The notes: a model not told the origin generated them from the letters alone. Shown: positions 16,451-24,968, numbered from the stretch's first letter. The stretch is 26,188 bases of DNA from Succinivibrionaceae bacterium UBA3769 (GCA_002372325.1 DFFT01000024.1:1-26188); one strand, 5' to 3'. Made by a program: numbers and translations.

Positions 16451-18352
16451 ATGAATGTTCCGAACAATGAGTTTTTAAACCGGCTTCTGGACAGCATTAC
16501 CAAAGCCCGGAACGACAGTGATGACCAGACGCCGGACGGAGAAGGCAGCGCCGCCCGGGGCTCCCAGGATATTGCGGGGATCCTGGCGGACATTCGTTCC
16601 GAGCTTCAGGGCATTAACCGGAATCTCGAGGTTCTGGTGTCTCTGGCTCAGGGTAACAGCAGAAAGGACTCCCGGAGATCCTCTTTCAGGGCGGGATCCC
16701 AGTCTCCGTTTTTCATGGCGCCCGGAGTCCGGGAGGAGCTGGCCGCGGTGGAACTCCCTCCCGAGACGGAGCCCCTGAGAACATTTCTGAACAGTCTTGA
16801 TCTTTATATTGTTTCCGCCGGTCTCAGAAAAACCGTTTCCCCGGCAAACTGCGACGGAATGCGGGAGTTTGCGGGGTTTATCGGGAAGCATTACGGCGAT
16901 CTTGCGCCGGCATTACGGGAAATCCGCCGGCATTACAGCGCGGACAGATACAGCTTCCGCTGGCGGACGGAGCCCGGGTTTTTCACGAGCCCGGCCGGGG
17001 AGCGGTTCTGGCAGGAGCTTCAGGATCTGGGCCTCGCCTCCAAAACCGCCGGCTCCCGGGGCTTTCCGGAAATCCGGCTCAGCGAGGATCCTCCGGCGCG
17101 TTATTTCCTGACCGGCGGCTGGCTGGAAATGCTGGCCGGAAGGCTTGCGGAAGAAACCGTGAAGGATCTTTTTGAGGATTCTCCGGACATCAGCCTGCAT
17201 CTCGCCGGAAATCTTGCGGTGCGCTCTCTGGACGAAGAGGACTTTGAAATGGATGTCTTCTTCCTTCTGAACGGCATTCCCTTCTGGATCGAATGCAAAA
17301 CCGGATCCCGGGAAAGCTGGCAGGAGGATCTCTTGCGTTACCGGGAGCTTAAGGATCGCTACCCGATTCTGGGCCGCAATGTCTTTCTCCTTTCCTCTGA
17401 CATTGAACCGGAATGCATGGACCCCCTGTCCCGGGAGTCCGGCATCAGAGTGACGGATATTCCTTCTTTTAAAAAGACGCTCCGGGATTCCGTGCTTGCC
17501 GATATTGCCTCCGGAGACATGGAGGGGAATCCCGCCGCGCACCTGAGAAAGGGCGCTCCCGATCCGGAACGCAAGCTCCCGGAAAATCAGGCCTATGAGA
17601 ACAATCCCGGTTTTCTGAGACTCCGGGAGCGCCTGTCCCATGCCGGAATTGCGACCGCTGACCGAAACACCATTCCCGAAGAGCTGGATGATGCGGTCAA
17701 TGATTTTGCCGCCTTCTTCTGGGAGCGGCGTTCCCGTCTGGATCATTTTGACTGCCTCCTGAGAACGGCTCTTAACGGCGACGATCTGGAGATCCCCACG
17801 GGGGAGATTCCGGATCGCCATTCCCTGAATTATCAGTTTGCGGTCTGGCTTCAGGATCTCGGGTTTATTTCCGGCTATGAATACAGCAAAAAGAAAAGAG
17901 TCCTGGAGCTTCGGGAGGTTAAAAGCTCCCGTTACGGCGAATTCGTCAGCGTTTATCTCTGGCCGGCATATATTGCGAGGCGGATTCTGAAAAAGTTTGC
18001 CGGCCGGGATGAAAGCGAAATGCCGGTGATCCTGAGACGTCCGGTATTCCGAAATGCCGCGGGAGACGAGGCGGAGGCGGATCTGGCAGTGGAAACCGGC
18101 GCTTCCTGGAGGTTTATCATCGCCGGGGATCCGGATGAAGCTCCGGAGGATTTCATAACAAGAATCCGGGCTCTTATTAAGGCCGGCATTCCCGCTGAGA
18201 GCATTCTTGCGGTGACACCGGCCCCCGGAAATGCCCAGAAGGCCCGGTTACGGGCGCAGCCCGGGGTTTTGCTTCTGAGTCCCGAGGAAGCCGCGGGAGA
18301 AATTGTCCGGTCATCTTTCGCGGAGGTATCCGGCCGGGATCTTCAGATCTGA
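16451..18352 (+). CDS. duplicated Card1/DUF1887-like PD-(D/E)XK protein, second copy degenerate
   Basis: A 633-residue protein not recognised as a named family. Residues 1-38 are polar; 39-67 look like a coiled coil. Module 1 (about 110-355) has a helical/winged-helix part with LQDLG at 190-194, then GGWLE at 222-226, D268, and E281-C-K283 in IECKTG. This is the layout of Card1/Can2 (DUF1887) nucleases, minus their N-terminal CARF domain. Module 2 (about 388-630) repeats the pattern: LQDLG at 467-471, W504 in place of W224, D544, and then I557 and G559 where Glu and Lys should be, at the same 13-residue spacing. Copy 2 therefore looks catalytically dead. ATG 16451 follows GAGGAG at 16435-16440; a TTG one codon earlier is less likely. 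It is a single gene between divergent pyk and convergent metE. Nuclease activity is inferred from motifs only. Confidence 0.7.
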   Translation: MNVPNNEFLNRLLDSITKARNDSDDQTPDGEGSAARGSQDIAGILADIRSELQGINRNLEVLVSLAQGNSRKDSRRSSFRAGSQSPFFMAPGVREELAAVELPPETEPLRTFLNSLDLYIVSAGLRKTVSPANCDGMREFAGFIGKHYGDLAPALREIRRHYSADRYSFRWRTEPGFFTSPAGERFWQELQDLGLASKTAGSRGFPEIRLSEDPPARYFLTGGWLEMLAGRLAEETVKDLFEDSPDISLHLAGNLAVRSLDEEDFEMDVFFLLNGIPFWIECKTGSRESWQEDLLRYRELKDRYPILGRNVFLLSSDIEPECMDPLSRESGIRVTDIPSFKKTLRDSVLADIASGDMEGNPAAHLRKGAPDPERKLPENQAYENNPGFLRLRERLSHAGIATADRNTIPEELDDAVNDFAAFFWERRSRLDHFDCLLRTALNGDDLEIPTGEIPDRHSLNYQFAVWLQDLGFISGYEYSKKKRVLELREVKSSRYGEFVSVYLWPAYIARRILKKFAGRDESEMPVILRRPVFRNAAGDEAEADLAVETGASWRFIIAGDPDEAPEDFITRIRALIKAGIPAESILAVTPAPGNAQKARLRAQPGVLLLSPEEAAGEIVRSSFAEVSGRDLQI

Positions 18353-18357
18353 CGCAA

Positions 18358-18384
18358 AAAAGCCCCGGACACTGTCCGGGGTTT
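18358..18384. terminator. intrinsic terminator between the nuclease-like gene and metE
   Basis: A nine-bp stem, CCCCGGACA with TGTCCGGGG, flanked by a run of A before and TTTCTCT after. It lies just after the stop at 18352 and can serve the convergent metE as well. Confidence 0.75.
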
Positions 18385-18463
18385 CTCTGTCATACGACGG
18401 TTTTCTTCTGCCGTCAGATTAACATTTTACTGCGGGAGCTCATCTCCGCCTCGGCTGTTATGC

Positions 18464-20767
18464 CTAAGCGTTCTTCTCCTCAAGCTCCGCTCTTATTTCC
18501 CTCACGGCTGCCATCATGTTGTTCAGGCAGGGCCAGACCTCGGCATTGCCGCGGGTTTTAAGGCCGCAGTCCGGATTAATCCAGACCTGCTCCCGGGGCA
18601 GAATCTCCAGGATCCTTTTGATGGTGCTCTTGAATTCAGCCACGGAGGGAATGCGGGGGGAGTGAATGTCATAAACTCCCGGGCCCACTCTGGTTTCAAA
18701 TCCGGCGTCCCGGAGCTCCCGGAGCAGCGTCAGATTTGACCGGGAAGCCTCAAAGGAAATCACGTCGGCATCCATGGCGTCAATGCTATTCAGGATTTCC
18801 CCGAATTCACTGTAGCACATATGGGTGTGAATCTGAGTTTCCGGCTTCACTCCCGAGGAGGTCAGTCTGAAGGCGTTCACGGCCAGAGTGAGATAAGCTT
18901 CCTGATCTTCGTGGCGCAGGGGAAGCTTTTCTCTCAGGGCGGCTTCGTCGATCTGAATAATGCGGACGCCGGCCTTTTCCAGATCCAGCACCTCATCACG
19001 AATGGCCAGAGCGAGCTCCATGACGGAGGATGCGGCGGGGATGTCCGCTGCCGGGAATGACCAGTTCAGGATGGTGATAGGCCCGGTGAGCATGCCCTTC
19101 ACCGGCTTTTCCGAAAGGCTGGCGGCATAGCTGCTGATATCCGTGGTAAGAGGAGCGGTTCTCCGGATGGAGCCCCAGATAACAGGAGGCTTCACGCAGC
19201 GGGTGCCGTAGGACTGCACCCAGCCGTTGTCGGTGAAGATGTAGCCCTCAAGCTTCCGCCCGAAAAATTCCACCATGTCGTTGCGCTCGAATTCCCCGTG
19301 CACAAGAACGTCGAGGCCGGTGTTCTCCTGTTCCTTAATGCAGGCGGCAATAAGCTTTCTGATTTCGGCATCATAGGATTCCCTGGTTATTTCTCCCAGA
19401 CGGAACTTTTTCCGGAGAGCCCGCACCTCGGCAGTCTGAGGGAAGGAGCCGATGGTGGTAGTCGGAAGCGGCGGGAAGTTGAATACCTGATCCTGCAGGG
19501 CGAGACGCTCCTTCCGGGCGGGCTTTCTTTCAAAATCGCTTTCCCGGAGACCGGCTACCCGGCTTTGGAGCTCCGCATCGGCGGCAAATCTGGGGGCGCG
19601 GAAGAGATCCCGGTTTCTTTCCGAAATTTCGGGAGCGGCATTGCCGTTAAGAATGTCCCGGAGCTCCCGGAGCTCGGCGGTTTTTTCCGCGGCGAAGGCC
19701 AGGTGCTTCAGCTTTTCCGGGGGCAGGGTCTTTTCATTTTGGAGGGATACCGGCACATGCAGGAGGGAGGCGGAGGCGGTAATAACAATGCCGGCCTCCG
19801 GATGATTCTTCTGGATTTCTCTCACGATTTCCAGCGACTCATCATAGTGATTTTTCCAGATGTTTTGACCGCTGACTACCCCGAGACCCAGTTCAAAGCC
19901 CGGTTTAAAGGAGACTTCCCGGAGGAGATCCCGATTCCGGTTGTTACCGGAAAGATCCAGCCAGAGTCCGGCATAGCCCATGTCAGGAATATCCTTCATA
20001 ACGTCTCTGATGTCGCCGTAGCTGGTGCCCAGATAAAACTTAAGCGGCAGATCCTGAAGAAGCCTTGTGTGCATGCGGCGGAACATGGCGATATCGGCAG
20101 CGCTGAGATCCATGGAAAGAGAGGGCTCCAGAACGGTGAATGCGGTAATGCCGGCTTCCCTGTTCAGGGTGAGCAGAAGCTCCCGGTAGATGGCGGATAC
20201 GTTTTCCTCAAGTTCTGCGGCATCCCGGGCTCCGGTGATGCGGGTAAGCTTGGCAAAGGTGAAGGGGCCGGGCAGCACGGGACGGACAGCGATGCCGGCC
20301 TCGGAAGCCTCCTTAAGAGCCTCAGTCAGAAAACCGGCGTTAACTTCAGGGGTAACCCCGTCATCAAATTCCGGCACCAGATAATGATAATTGGTGCCGA
20401 ACCATTTCTTCAGGGACAGAGCCACGGCGTTCCGGCCGTCCTTCTGGTAGCCCCGGGCCATGGCAAAATAGAGCTCCAGACCTTTCAGCTTAAGCTTCCG
20501 GAAGCGTTCCGGGATAAAGCCCAGCGCCAGAATGAGATCCAGAATGCTGTCATATAACGAGAAGTCCAAAGCGGGGATGACGTTCAGATCGGCATCTTTG
20601 AGAAATGCCAGATTGTTTTTTCTGATGGCGGCAGCCTTCTGGCTGAATTCATCCAGAGAAAGCTCATTCCGAAAATAGGCTTCGGAGATAAATTTGAGTT
20701 CCCGGTTTGCTCCGATGCGGGGGTAGCCGAGAATGCCTGCCTGAACGGCGGAATTAGCGAGTGTCAT
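18464..20767 (-). CDS. metE: cobalamin-independent methionine synthase
   Basis: A 767-residue cytosolic zinc enzyme, 5-methyltetrahydropteroyltriglutamate-homocysteine methyltransferase, doing the last step of methionine synthesis without vitamin B12. The N-terminal half begins ILGYPRIGANRELK, and the C-terminal catalytic half begins near LPTTTIGSFPQT (residue 434). The zinc ligands are present: H649 and C651 (IHTHMCYSEF), E673 (ISFEASRS) and C734 (NPDCGLKTRG). Length is slightly above the E. coli enzyme (753). ATG 20767 follows AAGGAG at 20773-20778. The upstream region has an AT-rich segment around 20925-20965 that probably holds the promoter. I do not see metR or another methionine gene beside it. 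Confidence 0.97.
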   Translation of the reverse strand: MTLANSAVQAGILGYPRIGANRELKFISEAYFRNELSLDEFSQKAAAIRKNNLAFLKDADLNVIPALDFSLYDSILDLILALGFIPERFRKLKLKGLELYFAMARGYQKDGRNAVALSLKKWFGTNYHYLVPEFDDGVTPEVNAGFLTEALKEASEAGIAVRPVLPGPFTFAKLTRITGARDAAELEENVSAIYRELLLTLNREAGITAFTVLEPSLSMDLSAADIAMFRRMHTRLLQDLPLKFYLGTSYGDIRDVMKDIPDMGYAGLWLDLSGNNRNRDLLREVSFKPGFELGLGVVSGQNIWKNHYDESLEIVREIQKNHPEAGIVITASASLLHVPVSLQNEKTLPPEKLKHLAFAAEKTAELRELRDILNGNAAPEISERNRDLFRAPRFAADAELQSRVAGLRESDFERKPARKERLALQDQVFNFPPLPTTTIGSFPQTAEVRALRKKFRLGEITRESYDAEIRKLIAACIKEQENTGLDVLVHGEFERNDMVEFFGRKLEGYIFTDNGWVQSYGTRCVKPPVIWGSIRRTAPLTTDISSYAASLSEKPVKGMLTGPITILNWSFPAADIPAASSVMELALAIRDEVLDLEKAGVRIIQIDEAALREKLPLRHEDQEAYLTLAVNAFRLTSSGVKPETQIHTHMCYSEFGEILNSIDAMDADVISFEASRSNLTLLRELRDAGFETRVGPGVYDIHSPRIPSVAEFKSTIKRILEILPREQVWINPDCGLKTRGNAEVWPCLNNMMAAVREIRAELEEKNA

Positions 20768-21288
20768 ATGTTCTCCTTGGATAATGCTATGGCGGGGGAT
20801 TCCTGCTCCGTTATCAGATGACAGGACATTACTCCTGACTGATTCCGTGTGCGCGATGCTGAGCGCAATTTCCGGCCGCAGTTTCTTAAACCGTGGCTAT
20901 GTTAGTGTTAATGCCCTGTATAGACAATTTAAATATATTTACAGCTATCTATAAAAATAGTTTATAACCATCCGCAGGATCCGGGCCGGGGTTTAGGAAC
21001 GCTGTCCTGACGGATCCTGCTTTTGACGCGATCCTCCGGGGAGTTCAGGCGGGGCGATTATTTACGGGGGAGGGATTTTCAGGTGGCGGCATGTGTGATG
21101 TGAAACGCTAAAAAGCCTGCGGTAATTCTGTATAATCAGTGATGATATTCAGGAAGGGATCCCGCTCCATAAGCTTCCTCTCCCGGCATCGGTGTTTCCC
21201 GGCATGTTCAGGCAAGTCATTGCCTGCTCTTGCGGGAACGTTGTTCCGCGGATGCGTTTTCTGATCTGTTAATTCATGAAGGCTTTCC
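20768..21288. other. regulatory intergenic region between metE and the Sel1-J gene
   Basis: No gene is supported. The AT-rich segment at about 20925-20970 includes CTATCTATAAAAATAG (ends self-complementary) and is the best candidate for the metE control region, although I cannot fix -35 and -10. An exact TATAAT at 21131-21136 without a clear -35 may serve the plus-strand gene starting at 21289. A long hairpin lies at 20974-21020. Confidence 0.4.
20974..21024 (+). terminator. orphan terminator-like hairpin
   Basis: GCAGGATCCG (20974-20983) and CGGATCCTGC (21011-21020) form a perfect ten-bp stem, with a smaller AGGA/TCCT stem inside the 27-base loop, followed by TTTT. No plus-strand gene ends here, so it would terminate either a small RNA starting near 20930-20960 or transcription out of metE's promoter region. 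Confidence 0.4.
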
Positions 21289-22254
21289 TTGAAAACTGAC
21301 GGCATTTCTTCGCGACTGATTACGCTGAAAACCAAAATCGGCGCCTACATGACTCTCGGAGCTGTGGGGGGCGCGGGGATTTTTCAGAGCTCCGAGGCGC
21401 TGGAGGCCGCCGGAGTGGCCACTGCCGTGGTTTCTCTCTGGCTGCTTTCCCGGGAATGCTATCTTGCCTTCCGGAGGAGATCCGGGAAGAATGCCGGCTC
21501 AGATGACATTGAGCAGGAGGATTCCGAAAAAGCCCGCCTCCTGAGAAAACAGGGGGAGCATCACTATGATCTGGGGCGGAAGTTTCAGAGCGGCATCGGC
21601 GTAAATTCGGATTACAGCAGAGCCTTTCAGCATTTTTATGAAGGAGCCAAGCTGGGAAACCGGGAATGCGCCGCGGAACTGGGCACCTTCTACGAGTTTG
21701 GCAAGGGCGTGCCCCGGAATGATTTTCTGGCTCAGTACTGGTACGAGGAGGGGGCCTACGGCGGATCCGGAATGGCCTGCTACTATCTGGCCAGATGGTA
21801 TTTTGCTCAGGAGAAGAAGCTCCCCGAGTATCGGAGAAGGGCAGTGTACTTTCTGGACGAAGCCTGCTTCAACGGCCATGCCAAGGCTCTGGAGCTCCGC
21901 AGCATTCTGATTCAGAAGAATTCCTTCACGGATTCCGCCACCGAGGCCCAAATCGGTTCCGCCACCCGGGACAGCATGTACGACTATGCCATCCATCCCG
22001 GTCTCAGAAAATACATCTTCCGGGGCGGCACCAGCAAGCCGGCGGAGATCCGGGCCGCCTGCCGCATTCTGGGCTTTCCGGAGGGAGACGACGGATCCTT
22101 TCCGGATCTGTCTCCCCGGAGAATCCGGCGGCATTACCATGAGCGCGTCAGAAAATACCATCCTGACGCCGACGGCAGCTGTTCGGAGGACGATCGGGAA
22201 AAGCTGGAGCTCCTGAAAAGGGCCTGCGAGCTCCTCCTTAAGCTGAATTCCTGA
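21289..22254 (+). CDS. membrane-anchored Sel1-repeat protein with C-terminal J domain
   Basis: A 321-residue protein. Residues 18-56 hold one or two hydrophobic membrane segments with basic residues after them. Residues 84-215 contain Sel1-like helical repeats (for example AFQHFYEGAKLGNRECAAEL and YEFGKGVPRNDFLAQYWYEE). The last 70 residues form a J domain: ACRILGF, a basic helix RRHYHERVRK, the HPD triad at 291-293, and LELLKRACELLL. HPD stimulates the ATPase of a DnaK partner, so the protein probably recruits the chaperone to the inner membrane. The start is uncertain: TTG 21289 has GAAGG at 21278-21282 and is the first start after an in-frame stop at 21277; the first ATG (21349) would cut the first membrane segment. 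The L,D-transpeptidase follows after 55 bases and may share the mRNA. Confidence 0.75.
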   Translation: MKTDGISSRLITLKTKIGAYMTLGAVGGAGIFQSSEALEAAGVATAVVSLWLLSRECYLAFRRRSGKNAGSDDIEQEDSEKARLLRKQGEHHYDLGRKFQSGIGVNSDYSRAFQHFYEGAKLGNRECAAELGTFYEFGKGVPRNDFLAQYWYEEGAYGGSGMACYYLARWYFAQEKKLPEYRRRAVYFLDEACFNGHAKALELRSILIQKNSFTDSATEAQIGSATRDSMYDYAIHPGLRKYIFRGGTSKPAEIRAACRILGFPEGDDGSFPDLSPRRIRRHYHERVRKYHPDADGSCSEDDREKLELLKRACELLLKLNS

Positions 22255-22309
22255 GGTTCCGGGAATGCCTTTTCTTTTTCTTGATTTTATTGAACGGTGA
22301 AAACACGTG

Positions 22310-23143
22310 ATGCGAACTTTGGTTACTAAAAGGCTTAAGACCTCTCCGGGGGCGGATGCGGCATTAAAGACAAAGGCAAAGACAAAGACGGTCCCTCTCT
22401 TCGGAAAGCTTCTGGCGGCGGCTTTCTTCGCTGTCTATGCCGCAAGCGGAGCGGCAGCCCCGGAGACCAATGCCGCTCTTCAGAATGAGGAGCCGCGTTA
22501 TGCCTCATCTCCGGTCTGGGTGGCAGAATTAGGAGAAAAGCACCACGCCTCGCAGCTTTTTGTTGTTGCCGGCGTGGGGCAGACCACCGCTTATGTGTCC
22601 ATGCACGAGAAGACCTCAGATGGCAGCTGGCGGCAGATTGTGAGCACCCCGGGATTTATCGGGAAATACGGTCTCGGCAAAAAACGGGAGGGGGACGGCA
22701 AAACTCCGGTGGGAGTGTTTCACTTCAATTATGCCTTCGGCATTGCCGATAATCCGGGAGTGACCGCCTTTCCCTACCGGAAGGTTGATAAAAATGACTA
22801 CTGGTCGGGGGATGTCAGAAAGGATCGCCGGTACAACCAAATGGTCAGCATCAAGGATTACCCCGATCTCGACCGGGATGCCAGCGAGCACCTGATTGAT
22901 TACTACTACCCGTATCAGTACGCTCTCAACATCAGCTACAACGAGAAGGGCACTCCGGGGCTGGGTTCGGCAATTTTTCTGCATTGTCTCGGGGATCAGC
23001 GGCCTTATACCGGAGGATGCGTGGCCATTCCCCGGAGCGACATGATCACGGTGCTCAGGAATGTTCGCCCGGATTGCGTTGTTGTCATCGATTATCTCAA
23101 AAATATCAGTCAGGATACTTACAAAAAGTGGGGGCTTAAGTAA
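22310..23143 (+). CDS. exported L,D-transpeptidase (YkuD family)
   Basis: A 277-residue exported enzyme. A basic N-terminal region is followed by a hydrophobic core (residues 29-50, LFGKLLAAAFFAVYAASGAAA) with a likely cleavage site near AAA-PE. The catalytic site is H225 (IFLHC) and C237 in YTGGCVAIP, the YkuD nucleophile motif. The GDGKTPVGVFHFNYAFG block (128-144) is also typical. Such enzymes make 3-3 cross-links in peptidoglycan or attach proteins to it, in the periplasm. As I recall, the closest look-alikes are from gut Clostridia, which suggests possible transfer; this needs a search. A GTG at 22307 lies one codon before ATG 22310. The ribosome site is weak. The start of the signal peptide is unusually long and lysine-rich. 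Confidence 0.88.
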   Translation: MRTLVTKRLKTSPGADAALKTKAKTKTVPLFGKLLAAAFFAVYAASGAAAPETNAALQNEEPRYASSPVWVAELGEKHHASQLFVVAGVGQTTAYVSMHEKTSDGSWRQIVSTPGFIGKYGLGKKREGDGKTPVGVFHFNYAFGIADNPGVTAFPYRKVDKNDYWSGDVRKDRRYNQMVSIKDYPDLDRDASEHLIDYYYPYQYALNISYNEKGTPGLGSAIFLHCLGDQRPYTGGCVAIPRSDMITVLRNVRPDCVVVIDYLKNISQDTYKKWGLK

Positions 23144-23287
23144 TCCGCGCCCGTTCCGGCTTCGGTTTGCCGCAGGACTTATGATCCCGGCAGGAGATCC
23201 GTTCATTTCCTGACGTCGGGACGGATCCTTCGTCAGATTCTGAGATCCGGCCCGGATCAAAACGGACGGCAATATTTTCCGAGACTG

Positions 23288-23316
23288 TTTACATGTTACC
23301 CCGGCGGTTATATAAT
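23288..23316 (+). promoter_or_regulatory. sigma70 promoter of tig
   Basis: TTTACA at 23288-23293 and TATAAT at 23311-23316 are separated by exactly 17 bases. Transcription should begin near 23323, leaving an untranslated leader of about 190 bases before tig. Confidence 0.75.
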
Positions 23317-23322
23317 GCGTCA

Positions 23323-23514
23323 GTTTTCAGGCTGCCCAAGTGATTTTGGGTGTATAGATTTGGTCCCAGTCTCCGGTAACGACAGGTTTTAAGTCAGCAT
23401 TGTCATGTCTTCGGAGTCTGGAAAAGGCAGATGCGCAGGGAGATATCAGCAGTTTCTCCGTCATGCCTGAGGTTCAGGCATGTTTGCTGCGTTTCCGTTT
23501 GTTGAGGTATTAGA
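23323..23514 (+). other. long 5' leader of tig with a nine-bp hairpin
   Basis: Between the inferred transcription start and the tig start codon there is no coding frame of note. CATGCCTGA (23462-23470) and TCAGGCATG (23474-23482) form a perfect nine-bp stem with a three-base loop (GGT), about 30 bases before the start codon. No run of T follows, so a terminator is unlikely. The tig ribosome site (GAGGT) lies just downstream. From 23144 to 23287 I see nothing beyond intergenic sequence. Confidence 0.45.
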
Positions 23515-24813
23515 ATGCAAGTTTCTATTGAAGCTTCCGAGGGTTTAAACCGTCAGTTGAAGGTTATCATTCCGTCTGCGGATTACAAAAAGGCGCGTCG
23601 CAAGGAATTTGTGATGATTTCCAAGAATCGCAAGTTCCCCGGATTCCGTCCCGGCCACGTTCCCGCAAACATCGTTGAACGCGAATACAGTGCCGAAATC
23701 AATGAGAGAACTCTCTCCTCGGTCATTAATAATTCAGTTTTTGATGCAATTCGTCAGAGCAAGATCAGCAATATCGAGTTTGAAAGCATGCCGGTAGTGG
23801 GCAATATTACCTTTAACGGCTCGGATCACGATCTTGTTTACACTCTTGAAATTGAGGTTAAGCCTGATGTGAATCTGGAGAAGGATCTGGCCTCCATTGA
23901 CATTGAGAAGGTAGAGGGCGAAATCGGCGACAGCGATCTTGAAAAGATGATTACCGATCTGAGACGTCAGTCCGGCAAGTGGGTTGAGAATGCCGAGAAG
24001 GCCGCAGCCAATGACGACCGCGTGGAGGTCTCCTTTGAGGGCTTCATTGACGGCAATGCCTTCGAGGGCGGCAAGGCTTCCTCTGTGCCCCTGATTCTGG
24101 GCTCCGGCCGCATGATTCCGGGCTTTGAGGATCAGATTGTCGGTCATAAGGCCGGCGAGGAATTCGACATCAATGTGACCTTCCCTGAGAATTACGGCAA
24201 AAAGGAACTTGCCGGCAAGCCCGCAGTGTTCAAGGCCAAGCTGGAGAGGGTTTCCGAAAATCAGCTTCCGGAGCTTGACGAAAAGTTTTTCGCATACTTC
24301 AGCGATACTGCCAAGACTGTTGACGATTTCCGTTCCGAAGTGCGCAAGAACATGGATCGCGAGATCAGCAAGGTTGTTAATGACAGGAATGTGAAGACTG
24401 TTGTGGATAAGCTGGTAAGCGAATTTGGCGGCTTTGATATTCCTTCCAGACTGGCCGAAACCTATGCCGACAACATCAAAAAGGACTATGAATCCCGCAA
24501 GAGACCGCTTCCTTCCGATGAGGCCATTGCCAGCAGCGTTAAGCATAATCTGACAGTTAAATATGTAATCGATGCCTTTGTTAACAAGTATGGCATTAAG
24601 CTTGATCCCAAGGCTGTGGAAGCTTACATTGACATGGTGGCCTCCGCTTATGACAGCTCCGAGGAATACAAGAAGGCTGTGATGAACAATAAGCAGATGT
24701 ACTACAAGTTTGCTGATATGTCCTTCCAGAAGCAGATTGCTGATTACTTCTTCGATCATGCCAAGCTGAACGTTACCAAGAAGAGCTTTTACGAGCTTAC
24801 TCAGGTGCTCTGA
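23515..24813 (+). CDS. tig: trigger factor, ribosome-associated chaperone
   Basis: A 432-residue chaperone and peptidyl-prolyl isomerase that binds near the ribosome exit tunnel, with the same length as E. coli trigger factor. The ribosome-binding tail is FPGFRPGHVP (about residue 42); the E. coli loop has Lys where this has Pro and His, while the Phe-Arg pair is kept. The FKBP-like PPIase domain runs about 155-245 (FEGFIDGNAFEGGKASSVPL and then GSGRMIPGFED). The remaining helical part forms the chaperone arms. GAGGT precedes ATG 23515. The tig-clpP-clpX order is the usual one in gammaproteobacteria, but here a terminator separates tig from clpP. Confidence 0.97.
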   Translation: MQVSIEASEGLNRQLKVIIPSADYKKARRKEFVMISKNRKFPGFRPGHVPANIVEREYSAEINERTLSSVINNSVFDAIRQSKISNIEFESMPVVGNITFNGSDHDLVYTLEIEVKPDVNLEKDLASIDIEKVEGEIGDSDLEKMITDLRRQSGKWVENAEKAAANDDRVEVSFEGFIDGNAFEGGKASSVPLILGSGRMIPGFEDQIVGHKAGEEFDINVTFPENYGKKELAGKPAVFKAKLERVSENQLPELDEKFFAYFSDTAKTVDDFRSEVRKNMDREISKVVNDRNVKTVVDKLVSEFGGFDIPSRLAETYADNIKKDYESRKRPLPSDEAIASSVKHNLTVKYVIDAFVNKYGIKLDPKAVEAYIDMVASAYDSSEEYKKAVMNNKQMYYKFADMSFQKQIADYFFDHAKLNVTKKSFYELTQVL

Positions 24814-24851
24814 TTCGGAGTGAATCGGCCCCTTTCCGGGCGTTTCTGATG

Positions 24852-24892
24852 ACAAAGCCTGTCGGATTTTTATCTGGCAGGTTTTGTTTTAG
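24852..24892 (+). terminator. intrinsic terminator of tig
   Basis: ACAAAGCCTG (24852-24861) pairs with CAGGTTTTGT (24878-24887) through ten pairs, one of them G-T, followed by TTT. It lies about 40 bases after the tig stop. Confidence 0.65.
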
Positions 24893-24930
24893 GGGCGTTT
24901 TTCCGGATGTGTTTCCGGGACAGAAAATAA

Positions 24931-24968
24931 GACTTTTTGTCGCATAAACCGCTATAAAATGTTAAAAT
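24931..24968 (+). promoter_or_regulatory. probable promoter of clpP-clpX
   Basis: An AT-rich segment 45-80 bases before clpP contains TATAAA (24953-24958) and TAAAAT (24963-24968), both acceptable -10 hexamers, but no convincing -35 at 16-18 bases. It has no heat-shock (sigma32) consensus that I can recognise. Confidence 0.3.

Noticed and set aside
16913..17821. Minus-strand open frame opposite the nuclease-like gene
   Set aside because: The plus frame has start, ribosome site, motifs and a matching terminator; the minus frame has none.
19298..20557. Long plus-strand open frame (419 codons) opposite metE
   Set aside because: It is antisense to an intact metE with all zinc ligands; no domain is recognisable in the translation.
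21276..21299. Seven-codon frame (MKAFLEN) overlapping the TTG start of the Sel1-J gene
   Set aside because: It could be a leader peptide, but no ribosome site precedes its ATG and the overlap is explained by chance.
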